Part shown: piece by piece, positions 1-8,508 of the stretch
How positions within the stretch are numbered: position 1 is the stretch's first letter
How the letters are laid out: each line of letters starts with the position of its first letter
Origin: Micromonospora sp. HK10
GTDB taxonomy: Bacteria > Actinomycetota > Actinomycetes > Mycobacteriales > Micromonosporaceae
Assembly (NCBI RefSeq): GCF_000982955.1
Contig: NZ_KQ058649.1
Span: forward strand, 83,092-147,091
Direction: 5' to 3'
DNA length: 64,000 nt
Translations under genes and position numbers: made by a program
Notes under the pieces: generated by a model
Told to the model about the DNA's origin: nothing
Databases searched by the model: none
Seen by the model: the letters and a program-made list of their open reading frames with translations, nothing else

Positions 1-1
1 C

Positions 2-361
2 TTCATGATGGCGATGCTCTACAAGTCGCGCGTCATCCGGGCCACCCCGAAGTTCACCAAGATCCTGATCGCGATGATGGGTGGCCTCTTCGCGGTCATG
101 CTGATCAACCTGGTGCTCGCCCTCTTCGGCGTCAACACCCACCTGCGCGACGGCAGCCCGCTGGCCATCGGCTTCAGCCTGGTCTGCATCGTGGTGGCCT
201 CGCTGAGCTTCGTGCTCGACTTCGCCAACATCGAGAACGGCGTCCGGATGGGGCTCCCGCAGCGCTACTCCTGGACCGCCGCGTTCGGCATCGTGGTCGG
301 CCTGATCTGGCTCTACCTGGAGGTGCTGCGCCTGCTCAGCTACCTCCAGGGCGACGACTGA
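2..361 (+). CDS. Bax inhibitor-1/YccA family membrane protein (5' end outside window)
   Basis: The frame is open to the left edge, so only the C-terminal ~119 residues are present. What is visible is hydrophobic, with about four membrane segments. It includes a YKSRVIRATPKF stretch that recurs almost identically in the next gene (YRARVIRATPRL), and both end in an LRLLSYL motif. The family comprises integral membrane proteins linked to ion leak and stress in eukaryotes; the bacterial role is largely unassigned. A strong hairpin at 379-418 follows the stop. Being partial, its start and promoter cannot be judged. Confidence 0.85.
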   Translation, partial: FMMAMLYKSRVIRATPKFTKILIAMMGGLFAVMLINLVLALFGVNTHLRDGSPLAIGFSLVCIVVASLSFVLDFANIENGVRMGLPQRYSWTAAFGIVVGLIWLYLEVLRLLSYLQGDD

Positions 362-378
362 CCGTCCCGCCCCGCCGC

Positions 379-418
379 ACGACGCCCGCCCGCCGCCACC
401 GCGGCCGGCGGGCGTCGT
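379..418 (+). terminator. Hairpin terminator after the first gene
   Basis: Perfect 12-bp arms (ACGACGCCCGCC, 379-390, with its complement at 407-418) followed by cgtttcc. It lies 18 bp past the stop codon at 361. Confidence 0.6.
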
Positions 419-487
419 CGTTTCCCCGCCGCCGCCGGGCCCGCCGGGGCAGAGTGGGAGCCGGGGTACGGCGGCAAGGAGGTCACG

Positions 488-1246
488 GTGCGCAGTGCCA
501 ACCCGGTCCTCGACCGCCTGGACGACGTCGGACGGACCGAACGCCAGGTCCTCGGGGTGGGGGCCGCCGAGACGATGAGCGTCGCCGACGTGGTGAGCCG
601 CACCGTCGGCCTGCTGCTGGTCACCGGCGTCACCGCGGCGGTCGCCTGGGTGCTCGTTCCGCCGGCGGCCTGGATCTCGGCGGCGCTGGCCGGCAGCGCC
701 CTGGCCAGCCTCGCGCTGGTGCTGTTCATCTCGCTGAAGCAGGTCACCAACCCGCCGCTGATCGTCGGGTACGCGGTGCTCCAGGGGCTGCTGCTGGGCG
801 TGGCGAGCCGGGCCTTCGAACTGGTCTACCCGGGGATCGTGGCGCAGGCGGTGATCGGCACCTTCGGGGTCTTCCTCGGCATGGCGCTGCTCTACCGGGC
901 CCGGGTCATCCGGGCCACCCCGCGGCTGGCCCGGCTCGTCCTCGGCGCGCTGATCGGGATCGTCGCCGTCGGCCTGGTCAACCTGGTGACCTACCTGCTC
1001 ACCGGTCGGCAAGGGCTGGAGGTGTACAGCCTCACCGCCCGGGTCGGCTGGCTGCCGTACCTCTTCTCCGGGGTGGCGATCATCGCCGGGGCGCTCAGCT
1101 TCATCCTCGACTTCGACCTGGTCGAGCGCTCCGCGCGGGCCGGCCTGCCCCGCCGGTACGCGTGGTACTGCGCGTTCGGGCTGCTGGTCGGGCTGATCTT
1201 CCTGTACTGGCAGATCCTCCGTCTGCTCAGCTACCTGCGGCGCTGA
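488..1246 (+). CDS. Bax inhibitor-1/YccA family membrane protein
   Basis: A 252-residue integral membrane protein and paralogue of the preceding partial gene, so the two form a tandem duplication. About seven hydrophobic segments start near residue 38 after a polar N-terminus (NPVLDRLDDVGRTERQ), the usual layout for actinobacterial YccA-like proteins. The C-terminus keeps the DFDLVE...GLPRRYAW...LRLLSYLRR pattern of the paralogue. I use the GTG start at 488, about 9 bp after an aaggagg-like Shine-Dalgarno. The role is unknown beyond family membership. Confidence 0.88.
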   Translation: MRSANPVLDRLDDVGRTERQVLGVGAAETMSVADVVSRTVGLLLVTGVTAAVAWVLVPPAAWISAALAGSALASLALVLFISLKQVTNPPLIVGYAVLQGLLLGVASRAFELVYPGIVAQAVIGTFGVFLGMALLYRARVIRATPRLARLVLGALIGIVAVGLVNLVTYLLTGRQGLEVYSLTARVGWLPYLFSGVAIIAGALSFILDFDLVERSARAGLPRRYAWYCAFGLLVGLIFLYWQILRLLSYLRR

Positions 1247-1361
1247 CCGTACGACCGCTCCCGCCCGGCCGGCGAGCATCCTCCTGCCACGCCGCCGGCT
1301 GGCACCCTGGTCCGGGCCGGTCGCCGGGGCGCGGCCGCACGCCGTCGTAGACTCGGCCGCG

Positions 1362-1682
1362 ATGAGCGCAGCGGAACTGGACCGGGTGGTGGGACTGCTG
1401 GTCCGTCAGGTCGGGCACTGGCAGCAGCCGCGCTGGTCGGCACCGGCCGCCGGGGGCAACGTGGCCCGGGGCGACCTGGTGCACAAGCTGGTGCAGGAGC
1501 TCGCCAACCGGGCCGCCGACGCGGCAGGCGAGCCGCGCCGGGACGTACCCCGGCTCGGCAGCGACCTGGTCCTGCCCGACCAGCTCCGGGTGGTCGCCGC
1601 CGACCTGGTCGCGGCCGGCGCCCCCGAGCCGGTGCTGGCCGAGGCCGCGGCGGCGGTGGCGGCGACCCGCGCTGCGCTCTAG
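1362..1682 (+). CDS. Conserved actinobacterial protein of unknown function
   Basis: 106 residues, soluble, alanine-rich, with no signal peptide or membrane segment. It starts MSAAELDRVVGLLVRQVGHW and is predicted mostly helical (LVHKLVQELANRAADAA, DQLRVVAADLVAAGAPEPVLAEA). Codon use matches the neighbours and supports a real gene. I do not recognise a named domain. It stands alone, 115 bp after the previous gene and convergent with the SDR gene. Confidence 0.7.
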   Translation: MSAAELDRVVGLLVRQVGHWQQPRWSAPAAGGNVARGDLVHKLVQELANRAADAAGEPRRDVPRLGSDLVLPDQLRVVAADLVAAGAPEPVLAEAAAAVAATRAAL

Positions 1683-1762
1683 CGGGAAGATCTTGGACGA
1701 TGCCGGCCCGCCGGGGGGCTCGTTCCGTACCACGATCTCACGCAGGCTGCGGGCGATACGCA

Positions 1763-2557
1763 TCAGCGCAGAAGCTTCTCCGTCAGGTCCATCAACCGCT
1801 CGGCGTCGCGCGGGTCGAGGGTGGGGAAGTCGGGCGGGAGTTGCCTGCCCCGGTCGATGGCGGTCAGCGGTGTAGCTGGCGGTTCGTCCAGAAACCGGTG
1901 GATGGGGGCGACCGCGCCGACGACCGGCCGGGCTGCCACCGACGCCGCCGCCAGAAGTCCGCGGACGATCCAGGGGAGGGCGCTGCGGTCGCCGCTCCTG
2001 GTGAAGCCGGGATGGTAGAGCACGTATCTCGCCCGACTGCCGGATCGCTGGGCGAAGCCCACACCGAGCAGGTCGTTGGCTCGGCCGGCCTGCAGCTGTG
2101 CGGTGATGGTCGAGTAGGCCGCCGCCAGTTGCAGGTCAGCCCAGTGCACTTCACCTCTGGTGATCCCGACGCCGGCGACATTCACGATCACCGGCGCGGC
2201 GGCCCGGTCCAGTGCCGGACGTAGGCCGAAGCTGAGCAGGTAGCGGCTGAGGTAGTAGAGCGCGAAGGTGCGCTCCAGCCCGTCGGCGGTCAGGACCCGG
2301 CGCGGCGCCAGAGCATTCGCGAACAGTGCCAACCCGTCCACGACCGGATACTCGGTCAGGATGTGCTCGATGGCCTGCCGTGTCTCGGTCACGCTGGACA
2401 GGTCAACCGGAAGGAATGCCATCGAGCCGCTGGCCAGCGCCTCGCCGCGGGCCCGGTTGTGGCCGAGCACCAGGACGCGGTCGCCACGTTCGGCCCGCTC
2501 CAGCGCGAACGCGCGTCCCATTCCGTTCGTGCCGCCACTGACCACCACGATGCCCAT
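1763..2557 (-). CDS. SDR-family NAD(P)-binding protein with a degenerate active site
   Basis: About 264 residues from the ATG at 2557, which begins directly at the beta strand of the nucleotide-binding motif (GIVVVSGGTNGMGRAFA, a TGxxxGIG variant). An ATG at 2593 is also possible. The fold is that of short-chain dehydrogenases, but the catalytic YxxxK is replaced by Y-S-T-I-T and the usual catalytic Ser region reads VNVAGVG, so ordinary oxidoreductase chemistry is doubtful. It is divergent from an HxlR regulator with a gap of 40-76 bp, which suggests control by that regulator. The A/T content is somewhat higher than its neighbours, so the pair may be an acquired module. Confidence 0.8.
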   Translation of the reverse strand: MGIVVVSGGTNGMGRAFALERAERGDRVLVLGHNRARGEALASGSMAFLPVDLSSVTETRQAIEHILTEYPVVDGLALFANALAPRRVLTADGLERTFALYYLSRYLLSFGLRPALDRAAAPVIVNVAGVGITRGEVHWADLQLAAAYSTITAQLQAGRANDLLGVGFAQRSGSRARYVLYHPGFTRSGDRSALPWIVRGLLAAASVAARPVVGAVAPIHRFLDEPPATPLTAIDRGRQLPPDFPTLDPRDAERLMDLTEKLLR

Positions 2558-2633
2558 GCCGCTCCCGTTGCCGTCGATCGCTGACGGGCTCATCCTGGGC
2601 GGACGGTCGGCGTGCGCGAAAGAAGGCACTTTC

Positions 2634-3038
2634 ATGTCCACAACGAACACCGGTGTGACTGCCTCGATGCGTGGTCACCAGCTCCCGGTTCCGGTCCCGG
2701 CCGGCGAGTACGCCCGCTGTCCGGTCACCGACCTGCTCCGCGGGCTGAGCGACAAGTGGACGTTGCTGCTGCTCACGCTGCTCGGCCAGCGCCCCTACCG
2801 GTTCAATGAGCTGCATCGGGCTGTGGAGGGCATCAGCCAGCGCATGCTCACCCGGACGTTGCGCACCCTGGAGACCGACGGCCTGGTCGCACGTGAGGTG
2901 TTCCCGACGCTACCGCCGACCGTCGAATACCGGCTGACACCGCTGGGCGTCAGCCTTCTCGAGCCGCTCTCCGCCCTGGCCGACTGGGCAGTCGGCCACC
3001 ACGCTGAGATCACCGCGGCGCGGCAGAGGTCCACCTGA
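2634..3038 (+). CDS. HxlR-family winged-helix transcriptional regulator
   Basis: 134 residues from the ATG at 2634, preceded by agaagg at good spacing; a longer open frame upstream overlaps the SDR gene and is ignored. It has the HxlR signature: a conserved Cys near residue 29 (ARCPVTDLL), LSDKWTLLLLTLL, then a winged helix (RFNELHRAVEGISQRMLTRTLRTLETDGLV) and the wing VEYRLTPLG. Members sense redox or aldehyde stress and typically regulate an adjacent divergent oxidoreductase, which is exactly this arrangement. The specific signal cannot be inferred. Confidence 0.92.
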   Translation: MSTTNTGVTASMRGHQLPVPVPAGEYARCPVTDLLRGLSDKWTLLLLTLLGQRPYRFNELHRAVEGISQRMLTRTLRTLETDGLVAREVFPTLPPTVEYRLTPLGVSLLEPLSALADWAVGHHAEITAARQRST

Positions 3039-3058
3039 TACCTATCGCCCCCCCGGGA

Positions 3059-4537
3059 TCAGCGCTTGAGCCAGCGGCGGGCCTTGCGCCGGCGCGCCCG
3101 GTCCCGGGCCCGGGGCAGCGCAAGCAGCTCCCGCTCGGCGGCCCCGGCCTGCCGGGCGTGCAGCAGCCCGTAGGTGAACGTGTTCTCGCCGTCCGCGTAC
3201 GCCCGCAACGCCTGTTCGCGCAGCACCTGCCGGGTCACCACGGAGTCCTGGTGCGCGCCGAGCACATCCTGGAGGTCCTTGAATCGGTTCACCAGCTTCG
3301 CGGCGGGCGTCCCGACAACCGGTTCGCGCACCTCGACGGCGTACCGGGCGCGTTTGCCGGCCTTGCGGGCCTCGTGCAGCGCGTCGTCGTCCCCGCCGGC
3401 CAGCGCGGCGTCCAGGCGTTCGTCGAAGCGGGTGACCGCCCGGCGCACCCGGCGGGCCACCCAGCCGGGCCGAGGCTCGCGGGCAGGTGGCCCCTCGACC
3501 AGGGCGTCCAGCCGGCGCAGCAGGTCGGTGTACCGGTCGGAGCCGAGCGCGGCGTGCGCGCCGTCGAGGGCGGCGGCCAGCTCGGCGGCGAACCGCTCGG
3601 CGAGCCGGGCGGGGACCGGGCCGAGCACCAGCTCTGCCGGTTCCGCGTGCACCGCGTCGGCCAGCCGGGCGGACATCACCTGGACGTCCCGGACCCGCCC
3701 GAGCCGGCCGCCCAGCCAGCTCAGCTCGGCCCGCACCCGCTCGCTCTCCGCCCGGTCCCACAGCCCCCGGAAGGTCCGCAGGGTGGAGCGGAGCCGGCGG
3801 ACGGCCACCCGCATGTCGTGCACCGCGTCCTCGTCGCCGGCGAGCGCTCCCGGATGGTTGCCGATCAGCGCGTCACGCTGGTCGGCCAGGTAGTCGAGGA
3901 CGGGCGCCACCGCGGGGTCCGGCGCCGCCGGCCGGGCCTGCGCCAGCCGGGCGCGCAGCGCGCGGTGCGACTTGGATACCGGCACCGGGTCCGCGCCGGC
4001 CGTCCGGAGCCGGTCCGCCACGGCGTCGAGCAGCGCCTCGTCGCCCTCGACCAGCTCGACCTCGATCTCGTGCCACGCCTGCCGGACCCCGCTGACCAGG
4101 TCCTCCGACTCGACGCTGTCCTCGGCGACCTCGGCCAGCGTCCGCCCGTCCGGGTCGAGCAGGCGGCGTTCCCGACGCCGGGTGCGGACCCGGGCGGCCG
4201 GCGCGACGGCCGCGCCCCGGGCGGCAGCCCGGTAGAGCGCGGTCAGTTCGGCCGGCGGCTCCTGGTCGTCCGGTCCGGCCGGGAACTGGTACTCGGTCCG
4301 GGCGCCGCCCGCCGCGCCCACCTTGAGGTGCCAGCCCGCGTCGTGCCCCCCGGTACGCCGCCGCAGCGCGAAGCCGCTGCGGGCCAGCCGCAGGTCGGCG
4401 GTGTCCCAGTAGACCGCGTCCAGGTCGAGGGCGGTGGCGTCGGACACCGTCTCGACGCCACCGCACCCGGCCAGGTCGGGCAGCCGGAAGCCCTCGTCAC
4501 CGGAGTACTTGCGCTCGCGTTCCACCACGGTCGCCAT
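3059..4537 (-). CDS. CYTH and CHAD domain-containing protein
   Basis: 492 residues. The N-terminal CYTH (triphosphate tunnel) domain covers residues ~1-200 and opens with the metal-binding ExExK signature (ERERKY), followed by alternating charged strands such as RLARSGFALRRR. The C-terminal CHAD domain (~210-490) is helical and rich in His/Arg/Lys (VHDMRVAVRRLRSTLRTF, DDALHEARKAGKRARYAVE), a polyphosphate-binding fold. The combination suggests inorganic (poly)phosphate hydrolysis or binding. It ends 20 bp from the convergent HxlR gene and lies 42 bp downstream of the thiolase, possibly co-transcribed with it. Confidence 0.93.
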   Translation of the reverse strand: MATVVERERKYSGDEGFRLPDLAGCGGVETVSDATALDLDAVYWDTADLRLARSGFALRRRTGGHDAGWHLKVGAAGGARTEYQFPAGPDDQEPPAELTALYRAAARGAAVAPAARVRTRRRERRLLDPDGRTLAEVAEDSVESEDLVSGVRQAWHEIEVELVEGDEALLDAVADRLRTAGADPVPVSKSHRALRARLAQARPAAPDPAVAPVLDYLADQRDALIGNHPGALAGDEDAVHDMRVAVRRLRSTLRTFRGLWDRAESERVRAELSWLGGRLGRVRDVQVMSARLADAVHAEPAELVLGPVPARLAERFAAELAAALDGAHAALGSDRYTDLLRRLDALVEGPPAREPRPGWVARRVRRAVTRFDERLDAALAGGDDDALHEARKAGKRARYAVEVREPVVGTPAAKLVNRFKDLQDVLGAHQDSVVTRQVLREQALRAYADGENTFTYGLLHARQAGAAERELLALPRARDRARRRKARRWLKR

Positions 4538-4579
4538 GGCGCCTCCCGTACCCGGCCGGCTTCCGGCCGAACCGGTAGC

Positions 4580-5842
4580 TCAGTTCAGTCGTTCGAGCAC
4601 CATGGCCATGCCCTGGCCGCCGCCGACGCACATGGTCTCCAGGCCGATGGTCTTGTCGTGCCACTCCAGGGCGTTGAGCAGGGTGCCGGTGATCCGGGCG
4701 CCGGTCATGCCGAACGGGTGGCCGACGGCGATCGCGCCGCCCATCACGTTCAGCTTCTCCTCGGGGATGCCCAGCTGCCGGTACGACGGAATCACCTGGG
4801 CGGCGAACGCCTCGTTGATCTCGACCAGGTCGACGTCGTCGATGGTCATGCCGGCCCGCTTGAGTGCCTGCTTCGACGCCTCGACGGGGCCGAGGCCCAT
4901 GATCTCGGGGGAGAGCGCGGTGACGCCGGTGGAGACGATCCGGGCCAGTGGGGTGAGCCCCAGCTCGGCGGCCCGCTCGGCGCTCATGACCACCACGGCG
5001 GCGGCGCCGTCGTTGAGCGGGCAGCAGTTGCCGGCGGTGATCCGGCCGTCCGGGCGGAACACCGGCTTCAGGCCGGTCACCCCCTCCAGGGTCACCCCCG
5101 GACGCGGGCCGTCGTCGGTGCTGACCACGGTGCCGTCGGGCGTGGTGACCGGGGTGATCTCGCGGGCCCAGAAGCCGTCGGCGATCGCCTTCTCGGCGAG
5201 GTTCTGGCTGCGTACCCCGAACGCGTCCATGTCCGCGCGGGTGACGTCGTACACCTGGGCCAGGTTCTCCGCGGTCTGCCCCATGGCCAGGTAGATGTCC
5301 GGGAGTTGGGCGGCCTCGCGCGGGTCGGTCCACACCACGGCGCCGGCCTGGGCGCGGGCCTCGGAGCGGCGGCGTGCCTCGGCGAAGCGCGGGTTCTCCC
5401 AGCCGCCGCCGACCAGCGCCTGCGCCTCCGGCGGCAGGGTGTCCGAGTTGCCGCGCGCGTACCGGGAGACGGTCTCGACGCCGGCGGAGATGAACACGTC
5501 GCCCTCGCCGGCCCGGATCGCGTGCATCGCCATCCGGGTGGTCTGCAGGGACGAGGCGCAGTAGCGGGTCAGCGTGGCGCCCGGCAGCCCGTCCAGGCCG
5601 AGCAGCGTGGCGACCACCCGGGCCATGTTGAAGCCCTGCTCACCGCCGGGCAGGCCGCAGCCCAGATAGAGGTCGTCGATCGTGGTGGGGTCGAGCGCGG
5701 GCACCTTGTCGAGGGCGGCCTGGACGATGGTGGCGGCGAGGTCGTCCGGGCGGACGTCCCGCAGGGAACCCTTGAACGCCCGGCCGATGGGGGACCGGGC
5801 GGTGGCGACGATGACGGCGTCACGGGGCGACTCAATCGGCAT
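4580..5842 (-). CDS. Acetyl-CoA C-acyltransferase (thiolase), fadA3-like
   Basis: 420 residues, full length for thiolase II. The acyl-accepting Cys is in RYCASSLQTTRMA (~90), the conserved His in GGAIAVGHPFGMTGAR (~350), and the second catalytic Cys near the end in CVGGGQGMAMVLE. It catalyses thiolytic cleavage of 3-ketoacyl-CoA in beta-oxidation. No obvious Shine-Dalgarno precedes the ATG, and an imperfect dyad (5851-5867) sits 9 bp upstream, so the mRNA may be short-leadered or leaderless. Position and strand match M. tuberculosis fadA3 (Rv1074c) in a conserved block that includes cbs, metB, greA and mca. Confidence 0.93.
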   Translation of the reverse strand: MPIESPRDAVIVATARSPIGRAFKGSLRDVRPDDLAATIVQAALDKVPALDPTTIDDLYLGCGLPGGEQGFNMARVVATLLGLDGLPGATLTRYCASSLQTTRMAMHAIRAGEGDVFISAGVETVSRYARGNSDTLPPEAQALVGGGWENPRFAEARRRSEARAQAGAVVWTDPREAAQLPDIYLAMGQTAENLAQVYDVTRADMDAFGVRSQNLAEKAIADGFWAREITPVTTPDGTVVSTDDGPRPGVTLEGVTGLKPVFRPDGRITAGNCCPLNDGAAAVVVMSAERAAELGLTPLARIVSTGVTALSPEIMGLGPVEASKQALKRAGMTIDDVDLVEINEAFAAQVIPSYRQLGIPEEKLNVMGGAIAVGHPFGMTGARITGTLLNALEWHDKTIGLETMCVGGGQGMAMVLERLN

Positions 5843-5850
5843 GAACCAAC

Positions 5851-5867
5851 GTTAACCCGCGGGTAAC
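5851..5867. promoter_or_regulatory. Candidate operator at the thiolase start
   Basis: GTTAACCCGCGGGTAAC is a near-perfect inverted repeat: removing one A gives a 16-bp palindrome. It ends 9 bp upstream of the thiolase ATG, where a TetR-type repressor of fatty-acid degradation could act. The regulator is not identifiable here. Confidence 0.35.
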
Positions 5868-5957
5868 TTGACGCGGAAGTTGCCGGCCGGGCGGGAAATG
5901 TCACCCGGCCGCGCGCAGACCGGGCCGCGCCGCCGGGCCGGGTCGGTGGCCTGCTTC

Positions 5958-6755
5958 CTAGTGGTGCCGGGTGGCGACCGTGGCCGCCGCCTCCACGGCG
6001 GGGAGCAGGGCGTGCGCCCACACCCGGTAGCCGTCGGCGGAGGGGTGGTAGCCGTCGTGGCAGAGCGTGCCGGCGTCGGCCCGGAACACCGGGCCGGTCT
6101 CGGTGGCCAGGTCGACCACGCCACCCCCGGCGTTGAGCACGGCCGCCGTCTGCGCCCGGGCGATCCGCCGGCCGGACCAGGCGAGCACCTGGCGCAGCGG
6201 CGCGTCGACCGCGCGTACCGCGCCCAGGTCCGGGCAGGTGCCGACGACGACCTCGACGTGCGCCTCCCGCAGCCGGCGCACCGCCGACCCCAGGTACGCC
6301 GCCGCGTCGCCGGGCCGGGCCAGCGCGGTGGCGTCGTTCGCCCCGACCAGGATCACCGCCACGTCGGGGCGCTCGCCGAGCAGCGCCCGGGCCACCTGGG
6401 TGGCCAGATCCGTCGAGCGGGAACCGGACACGCCCACGCTGGACAGGTGCACCAGCCGGCCGGCCGGCCCCTCGGCGAGCAGGTGCGCGAGTTGCCCGCC
6501 GATCGTCTCCTCGAAGCGCTCCACCCCGACGCCGAGCGCCGAGGAGTCGCCGAGCAGCACCAGCCGCAGCGGCGGGGCGCCGGTCCGGCCCACCGTGGCG
6601 CGCAGGGCGAGGCCCAGCTCCGGCTGGGCGTACTGCCGGCTGCGGGCGGCGATGGCCTGGCCGGCGAGGACGGCCGCGCCGCCCACCGTCCCGGCGAACA
6701 GGGACAGGGCGGCGGCCCGACCCAGCCGAGCCACGAGCTCGTTGCGCTCGGTCAT
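5958..6755 (-). CDS. SGNH/GDSL-type hydrolase with N-terminal hydrophobic anchor
   Basis: 265 residues from the ATG at 6755, preceded by agggaggtg. An N-terminal hydrophobic segment (AAALSLFAGTVGGAAVLAG, ~13-31) suggests membrane anchoring or export. The SGNH blocks are block I LVLLGDSSALGVGV (nucleophile Ser), block III VILVGANDAT, and block V CHDGYHPSADGY (Asp/His). The substrate is unknown; the family acts on esters such as acylated glycans or lipids. The gene is the downstream member of a tandem paralogous pair and occupies the place of Rv1075c in the fadA3-cbs neighbourhood. Confidence 0.9.
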   Translation of the reverse strand: MTERNELVARLGRAAALSLFAGTVGGAAVLAGQAIAARSRQYAQPELGLALRATVGRTGAPPLRLVLLGDSSALGVGVERFEETIGGQLAHLLAEGPAGRLVHLSSVGVSGSRSTDLATQVARALLGERPDVAVILVGANDATALARPGDAAAYLGSAVRRLREAHVEVVVGTCPDLGAVRAVDAPLRQVLAWSGRRIARAQTAAVLNAGGGVVDLATETGPVFRADAGTLCHDGYHPSADGYRVWAHALLPAVEAAATVATRHH

Positions 6756-6888
6756 GACGACACCTCCCTGGTGGCGGCGGTGCGGCCGGCCCGGGTGGCG
6801 CCGGTTGCTCGCCGCCGCGTCTCTCTGGCGGGGCAGACGTGAGCGTGACCCACGTTGTGCCTGCTGATGATGCCCCTGGTGGCCCCGC

Positions 6889-7932
6889 TCATGCCAGCCC
6901 TTCCAGGGTCGGAGACTCGGCGGCACCGGACTGCGCCGCCGCGCCGACGCCGAAGAAGGCCCGCCGCCGAAGCTGCGCCCAGCGCCCGTCGGGACCCCGG
7001 TCGCGACCCCGGACCTGGGTGGCGCTGACCTCCGTGCCGGCGTGCCGGGCCGCCTCCTGGGCCGCCTCCGGGAGCGCCCGTACGCCGTCCCGGCCCGCGA
7101 GCGGAGAGCGGCGCTCCTGCCCGGCGCCGAGCGCGGAGAGCACCGTGGGCAGCAGCGCCGCCGCGGCGACCGCGTAACCCTCGGCCGAGGGGTGGAACCG
7201 GTCCCAGGCGAACATCCGGGCCGGCTCGGCCGCGAAGCGGGGACCCAGCAGGTCCCCGAGGGAGACCGTCCAGCCGCCCGCCTCGACCACCGCCACCGTC
7301 TGCGCGGCGGCGAGCTGGCGGCTCCACCGGCGGGCCAGCCAGCGCAGCGGCGGCTGGATCGGGCGGATCGCGCCGAGGTCCGGGCAGGTGCCGACGACCA
7401 CCTCGCAGCCCGCGGCGCGCAGGGCGCGGACCGCGTCGACCAGATAGCGCACCGCCACCGAGGGCGGGGTGCGGTTGGTGACGTCGTTGCCGCCGACCAG
7501 CACGACGGCGATGTCCGGCTCGACCTCCAGGGCCGACTCGACCTGCGGCCTGAGCCCCGCCGACAGCGCGCCCACCACGGCGAAACGGCAGAGCCGGACC
7601 GGCCGGTGCAACCGCCGGGACAGCCCGGTGGCCAGCAGCGCGCCCGGGGTCTCCCGGCGACGGTGCACGCCGTAACCGGCGGCCGAGGAGTCGCCGAGAA
7701 CGACCATGGTGACCGGTTGGCCGGGAAGCTTCGCGCCGTAGACCCCGTCGCAGCGCGGCGGGGGCGCCTCGGCCATCGGGATGGTGCGCCGGGCCTGCCG
7801 GGCCTGGCCGAGCAGCACCCCACCCGTCGCCACGGTGGCCGCCACGGTGGCGCCCGTGCCGATCGCCGCCAGCCGGACGACCCGGCGGGCGCGCGGCCAG
7901 CCGACCCGCGTGACGGAACCGACGTCCCCCAT
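6889..7932 (-). CDS. SGNH/GDSL-type hydrolase, larger paralogue
   Basis: 347 residues from the ATG at 7932 (MGDVGSVTRVG). A basic N-terminus (RARRVVR) precedes a hydrophobic segment at ~20-45, which suggests a signal anchor. Catalytic blocks are MVVLGDSSAAGYGVHRR, VVLVGGNDVTN, and WDRFHPSAEGYAVAA. Compared with its neighbour it carries a C-terminal extension of ~80 polar residues of unknown function. The pair shares the VVGTCPDLGAIRP/VVGTCPDLGAVRA block, so it arose by tandem duplication. The 133-bp gap between them shows no strong terminator, so co-transcription is plausible. Confidence 0.9.
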   Translation of the reverse strand: MGDVGSVTRVGWPRARRVVRLAAIGTGATVAATVATGGVLLGQARQARRTIPMAEAPPPRCDGVYGAKLPGQPVTMVVLGDSSAAGYGVHRRRETPGALLATGLSRRLHRPVRLCRFAVVGALSAGLRPQVESALEVEPDIAVVLVGGNDVTNRTPPSVAVRYLVDAVRALRAAGCEVVVGTCPDLGAIRPIQPPLRWLARRWSRQLAAAQTVAVVEAGGWTVSLGDLLGPRFAAEPARMFAWDRFHPSAEGYAVAAAALLPTVLSALGAGQERRSPLAGRDGVRALPEAAQEAARHAGTEVSATQVRGRDRGPDGRWAQLRRRAFFGVGAAAQSGAAESPTLEGLA

Positions 7933-8075
7933 GCACCGACAGTATCGCGCCACCCCGACACCCGCCGTCCGGTGATCAGGAGGCTGGGCGACCACCGTTC
8001 CGGGTACCTGTCCGACAGCGGACGCCGGACTTGCGCCGGGGCCGCACCCTTGGTCGAGCGGAGAGGGGCGACGAC

Positions 8076-8432
8076 ATGGGCAAGACGTTGAAGCGGAGCG
8101 CGGCGTTCGCCGCACTGGCCCGGGCGCTGGCGTCCGGAGCCCGGGGCGGGCCGTCGGTGGGCGCCCGGCTGGCGGCGCTGCCGCGGATGATCCGGGCCAC
8201 CGCGAAGGGGGAGTACGACGGCGGCCTGCGGTTGGCCCTGATGACCGCGGCCACCGCCTACATCGTGTCCCCGATCGACCTGCTGCCGGAGATCCCGCTG
8301 GCGATCTTCGGGCTGGCCGACGACGCGGTGATGGTCACCTGGCTGGCCGGCAGCGTGCTCGCCGAGACCGAGCGGTTCCTGGAGTGGGAGGCGCGCCGCA
8401 GGTCGGTCATCCCCGGGCATCTGGTGCCCTGA
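8076..8432 (+). CDS. YkvA/DUF1232-family small membrane-associated protein
   Basis: 118 residues from the ATG at 8076 with agagggg upstream. The DUF1232 core is YIVSPIDLLPEIPLAIFGLADDAVMVTWL, with the characteristic SPIDLLPE and LADD motifs, preceded by a basic helix (PRMIRATAKGEYDG). The function of the family is unknown; it is often found near stress genes. The gene is divergent from the SGNH pair and 76 bp upstream of cbs, in the same direction. Confidence 0.88.
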   Translation: MGKTLKRSAAFAALARALASGARGGPSVGARLAALPRMIRATAKGEYDGGLRLALMTAATAYIVSPIDLLPEIPLAIFGLADDAVMVTWLAGSVLAETERFLEWEARRRSVIPGHLVP

Positions 8433-8508
8433 CGGCACGTACCCTGGGCGACGAACTGACGACCTACCGGCCGCCCCACGACGGCGACGCGACGAAGGGC
8501 ACAACGAC

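Noticed and set aside
5958..8504. One 848-codon minus-strand protein covering both SGNH genes
   Set aside because: The two hydrolases lie in different frames with their own start and ribosome sites; the long frame is read-through in an unstopped GC-rich frame.
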